Notes under the pieces: generated by a model | The model's input: only the letters and a program-made list of their open reading frames with translations | Told to the model about the DNA's origin: nothing | Database searches by the model: none | Position numbers and translations under genes: made by a program | Part shown: positions 62,958 through 64,000 of the stretch, in pieces | How positions within the stretch are numbered: position 1 is the first letter of the stretch | Layout of the letters: the number at the start of each line of letters is the position of its first letter | Assembly (NCBI GenBank): GCA_947492745.1 | Contig: CANLOE010000001.1 | Coordinates: 62,001-126,000, forward strand | Origin: an uncultured Cyclobacteriaceae bacterium | Lineage (GTDB): Bacteria > Bacteroidota > Bacteroidia > Cytophagales > Cyclobacteriaceae | DNA: 64,000 nucleotides | Reading direction: 5' to 3'

Positions 62958-64000
62958 ATACGTCCCTTAAGTTGCTTGCCTTTTTCAGTAAGACGGTATT
63001 TTTGTTTGCTGCTATTTGGTTTATCAGGAATGGTCAATTCTATAAAATCCAATTCCGTGGCAGGCTGTAAATAGTTAGATGAAAATGTTGGACGGTGCTT
63101 AATACCAAGCAGTCCCATAATCTCTGCACGGGAATAATCTTTGTCGGTCATAGCGGAAACAAGGGCCTGAACTTGTTCGGTGACTTGTTCGGTGACTTGT
63201 TCGGTGACTTGTTCGGTGACTTGTTCGGTGACTTGTTCGGTAGTGTTGACCTGTGCTGCCGATGGGAAGGTCATGCGCAGGAAATTCGCTGAGAACTGAA
63301 AGCATTCCTTACCATAGGTTTCCAGTATTCTAGGGATACCCGAACCCAATTGTTCCACTAAGTCCACATCCTTGAAAACCCGCATCAGTTCCTTATTGCG
63401 GGGGACGGAATAGCCTTCAAAAAACTCACTTTCGCTCAGGCCTTCGGGCAAAGCTCCCGCCGAAGTGATTTCTACACGGTCCGGGAACAGTTCGAACTTG
63501 GGTGCTATTTCCCGGGTATAGTCGTTGTGCACAAAGGCGTTGATAATGGCTTCCCGTAAGGCAATACCATTCCAAAGGCGTTTCTCCAAACGCTCCTTAT
63601 TAGTAATGTGGGTGAGGGTACGGTTTTCCAGTTCTATTTTATCGAGTACACTTTTGGTGGCCTTGATGAGCGAACCATAACCGTATTCATTGCTTTCCGC
63701 CAGGTCTGCACGGGTAGTGCCATTGTATTTGGCTACTTTTACCGATACATTGTTTTCATCTGCCAGCAAATAGCCCACATAATTGGTATCGCCCTGTAGG
63801 GTCAGCAGTTCCAGGTTTTTTTTGAACTGTAGGTTGAGCGGTTTACGCTTTTCTTCGTAGTAGATACGCAGCTGGGCAAAACTGAGGTCTTGCCGGTCCG
63901 CCTTTATTTTACCGATGGAGTTGCGTGTACGGGAAGCAAACAATTCATCGATCATTTTTTGGGGCATAGGCTCTGCGGCCGTACCCATACGCAGGTAGCA
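62939..64000 (-). CDS. AlbA_2/RecG-like ATP-binding transcriptional regulator, C-terminal part
   Basis: The gene runs off the right edge: upstream of the first internal ATG the frame continues as CYLRMGTAAEPMPQKMIDEL, family sequence following the AlbA_2 domain. Visible parts are the GHKL-like segment LREAIINAFVHNDYT..FELFPDRVEITSAGALPEGLSESEF and LVEQLGSGIPRILETYG. A run of TEQV repeats (about 63170-63243) follows, then a winged helix (YSRAEIMGLLGIKHRPTFSSNYLQPATELDFIELT). Proteins of this family are thought to be DNA-binding regulators. The start is outside the window. Confidence 0.88.
   Translation of the reverse strand, partial: CYLRMGTAAEPMPQKMIDELFASRTRNSIGKIKADRQDLSFAQLRIYYEEKRKPLNLQFKKNLELLTLQGDTNYVGYLLADENNVSVKVAKYNGTTRADLAESNEYGYGSLIKATKSVLDKIELENRTLTHITNKERLEKRLWNGIALREAIINAFVHNDYTREIAPKFELFPDRVEITSAGALPEGLSESEFFEGYSVPRNKELMRVFKDVDLVEQLGSGIPRILETYGKECFQFSANFLRMTFPSAAQVNTTEQVTEQVTEQVTEQVTEQVTEQVQALVSAMTDKDYSRAEIMGLLGIKHRPTFSSNYLQPATELDFIELTIPDKPNSSKQKYRLTEKGKQLKGRIILKKK
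63170..63243 (-). repeat. 12-bp tandem repeat encoding TEQV units
   Basis: The 12-bp unit GTTCGGTGACTT occurs about six times in a row with near-perfect identity, encoding (TEQV)n as a linker between the ATPase-like and winged-helix parts. Because the unit is a multiple of three, copy-number changes alter linker length without shifting frame. Confidence 0.9.

Noticed and set aside
63170-63243. Possible CRISPR or minisatellite outside genes
   Set aside because: It is an in-frame 12-bp tandem repeat inside a coding region.

Overview
The window reads as chromosome of a Bacteroidetes bacterium, most likely a marine-type Cytophagales relative. Supporting marks are a type IX secretion (T9SS) C-terminal sorting domain, SusC/Oar-like TonB-dependent receptors, a TonB receptor paired with a DUF4249 lipoprotein, a fused MurF-alanine racemase, DUF4293 and YraN proteins, weak Shine-Dalgarno signals and a TAnnTTTG-type promoter. 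No species is named because no marker gene in the window allows it.

Layout. 1-5.3 kb: start of an outer-membrane protein, an ABC exporter with truA, a DUF4293 protein and a secreted protein. 6-11.3 kb: a TonB receptor/DUF4249 pair, then a lipoprotein with a decayed paralogue. 11.6-27.5 kb: housekeeping genes (htpG, yraN, mannose-6-phosphate isomerase, lipB, a 3'-5' exonuclease, rnr, polyprenyl synthetase, an AhpD-like protein) separated by repeat-filled gaps. 28-35 kb: an Oar-like TonB receptor, a DUF2064 glycosyltransferase-like gene, and a histidine kinase/response regulator pair. 35.4-42.2 kb: an accessory block holding a decayed IS3 element, a Fic gene, an ECF sigma factor with an unusual anti-sigma, and a HEPN gene broken by a stop codon. 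It is ordered by direct repeats that carry the 3' end of tRNA-Leu(UAA). 42.3-64 kb: tRNA-Gly, a fatty-acid desaturase, a GAF-domain protein, a 1248-residue T9SS-secreted protein, murF-alr, feoAB, a membrane MutS-like ATPase and an AlbA/RecG-like regulator running off the end.

The most striking feature is a dense population of short (159-169 bp) non-coding palindromic elements, called here TNA elements, in five subfamilies (A-E). About 20 near-complete copies lie in 64 kb. Seventeen copies or composites are flanked by identical 3-bp duplications, and every one has the form TNA (TAA, TTA, TGA or TCA). Several are nested, with the empty site visible in a sister copy. One composite (E inside C) occurs twice with different outer duplications, so it has apparently moved as a 328-bp unit. 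No gene in the window looks like their transposase.

The second notable system is the sigma/anti-sigma pair at 39.3-40.9 kb. The anti-sigma joins an HxxxCxxC zinc finger to a polyprenyl-phosphate sugar-phosphotransferase-like membrane domain whose catalytic Asp-Glu dyad is replaced. This looks like a catalytically dead enzyme reused as a sensor, carried on a tRNA-Leu island.
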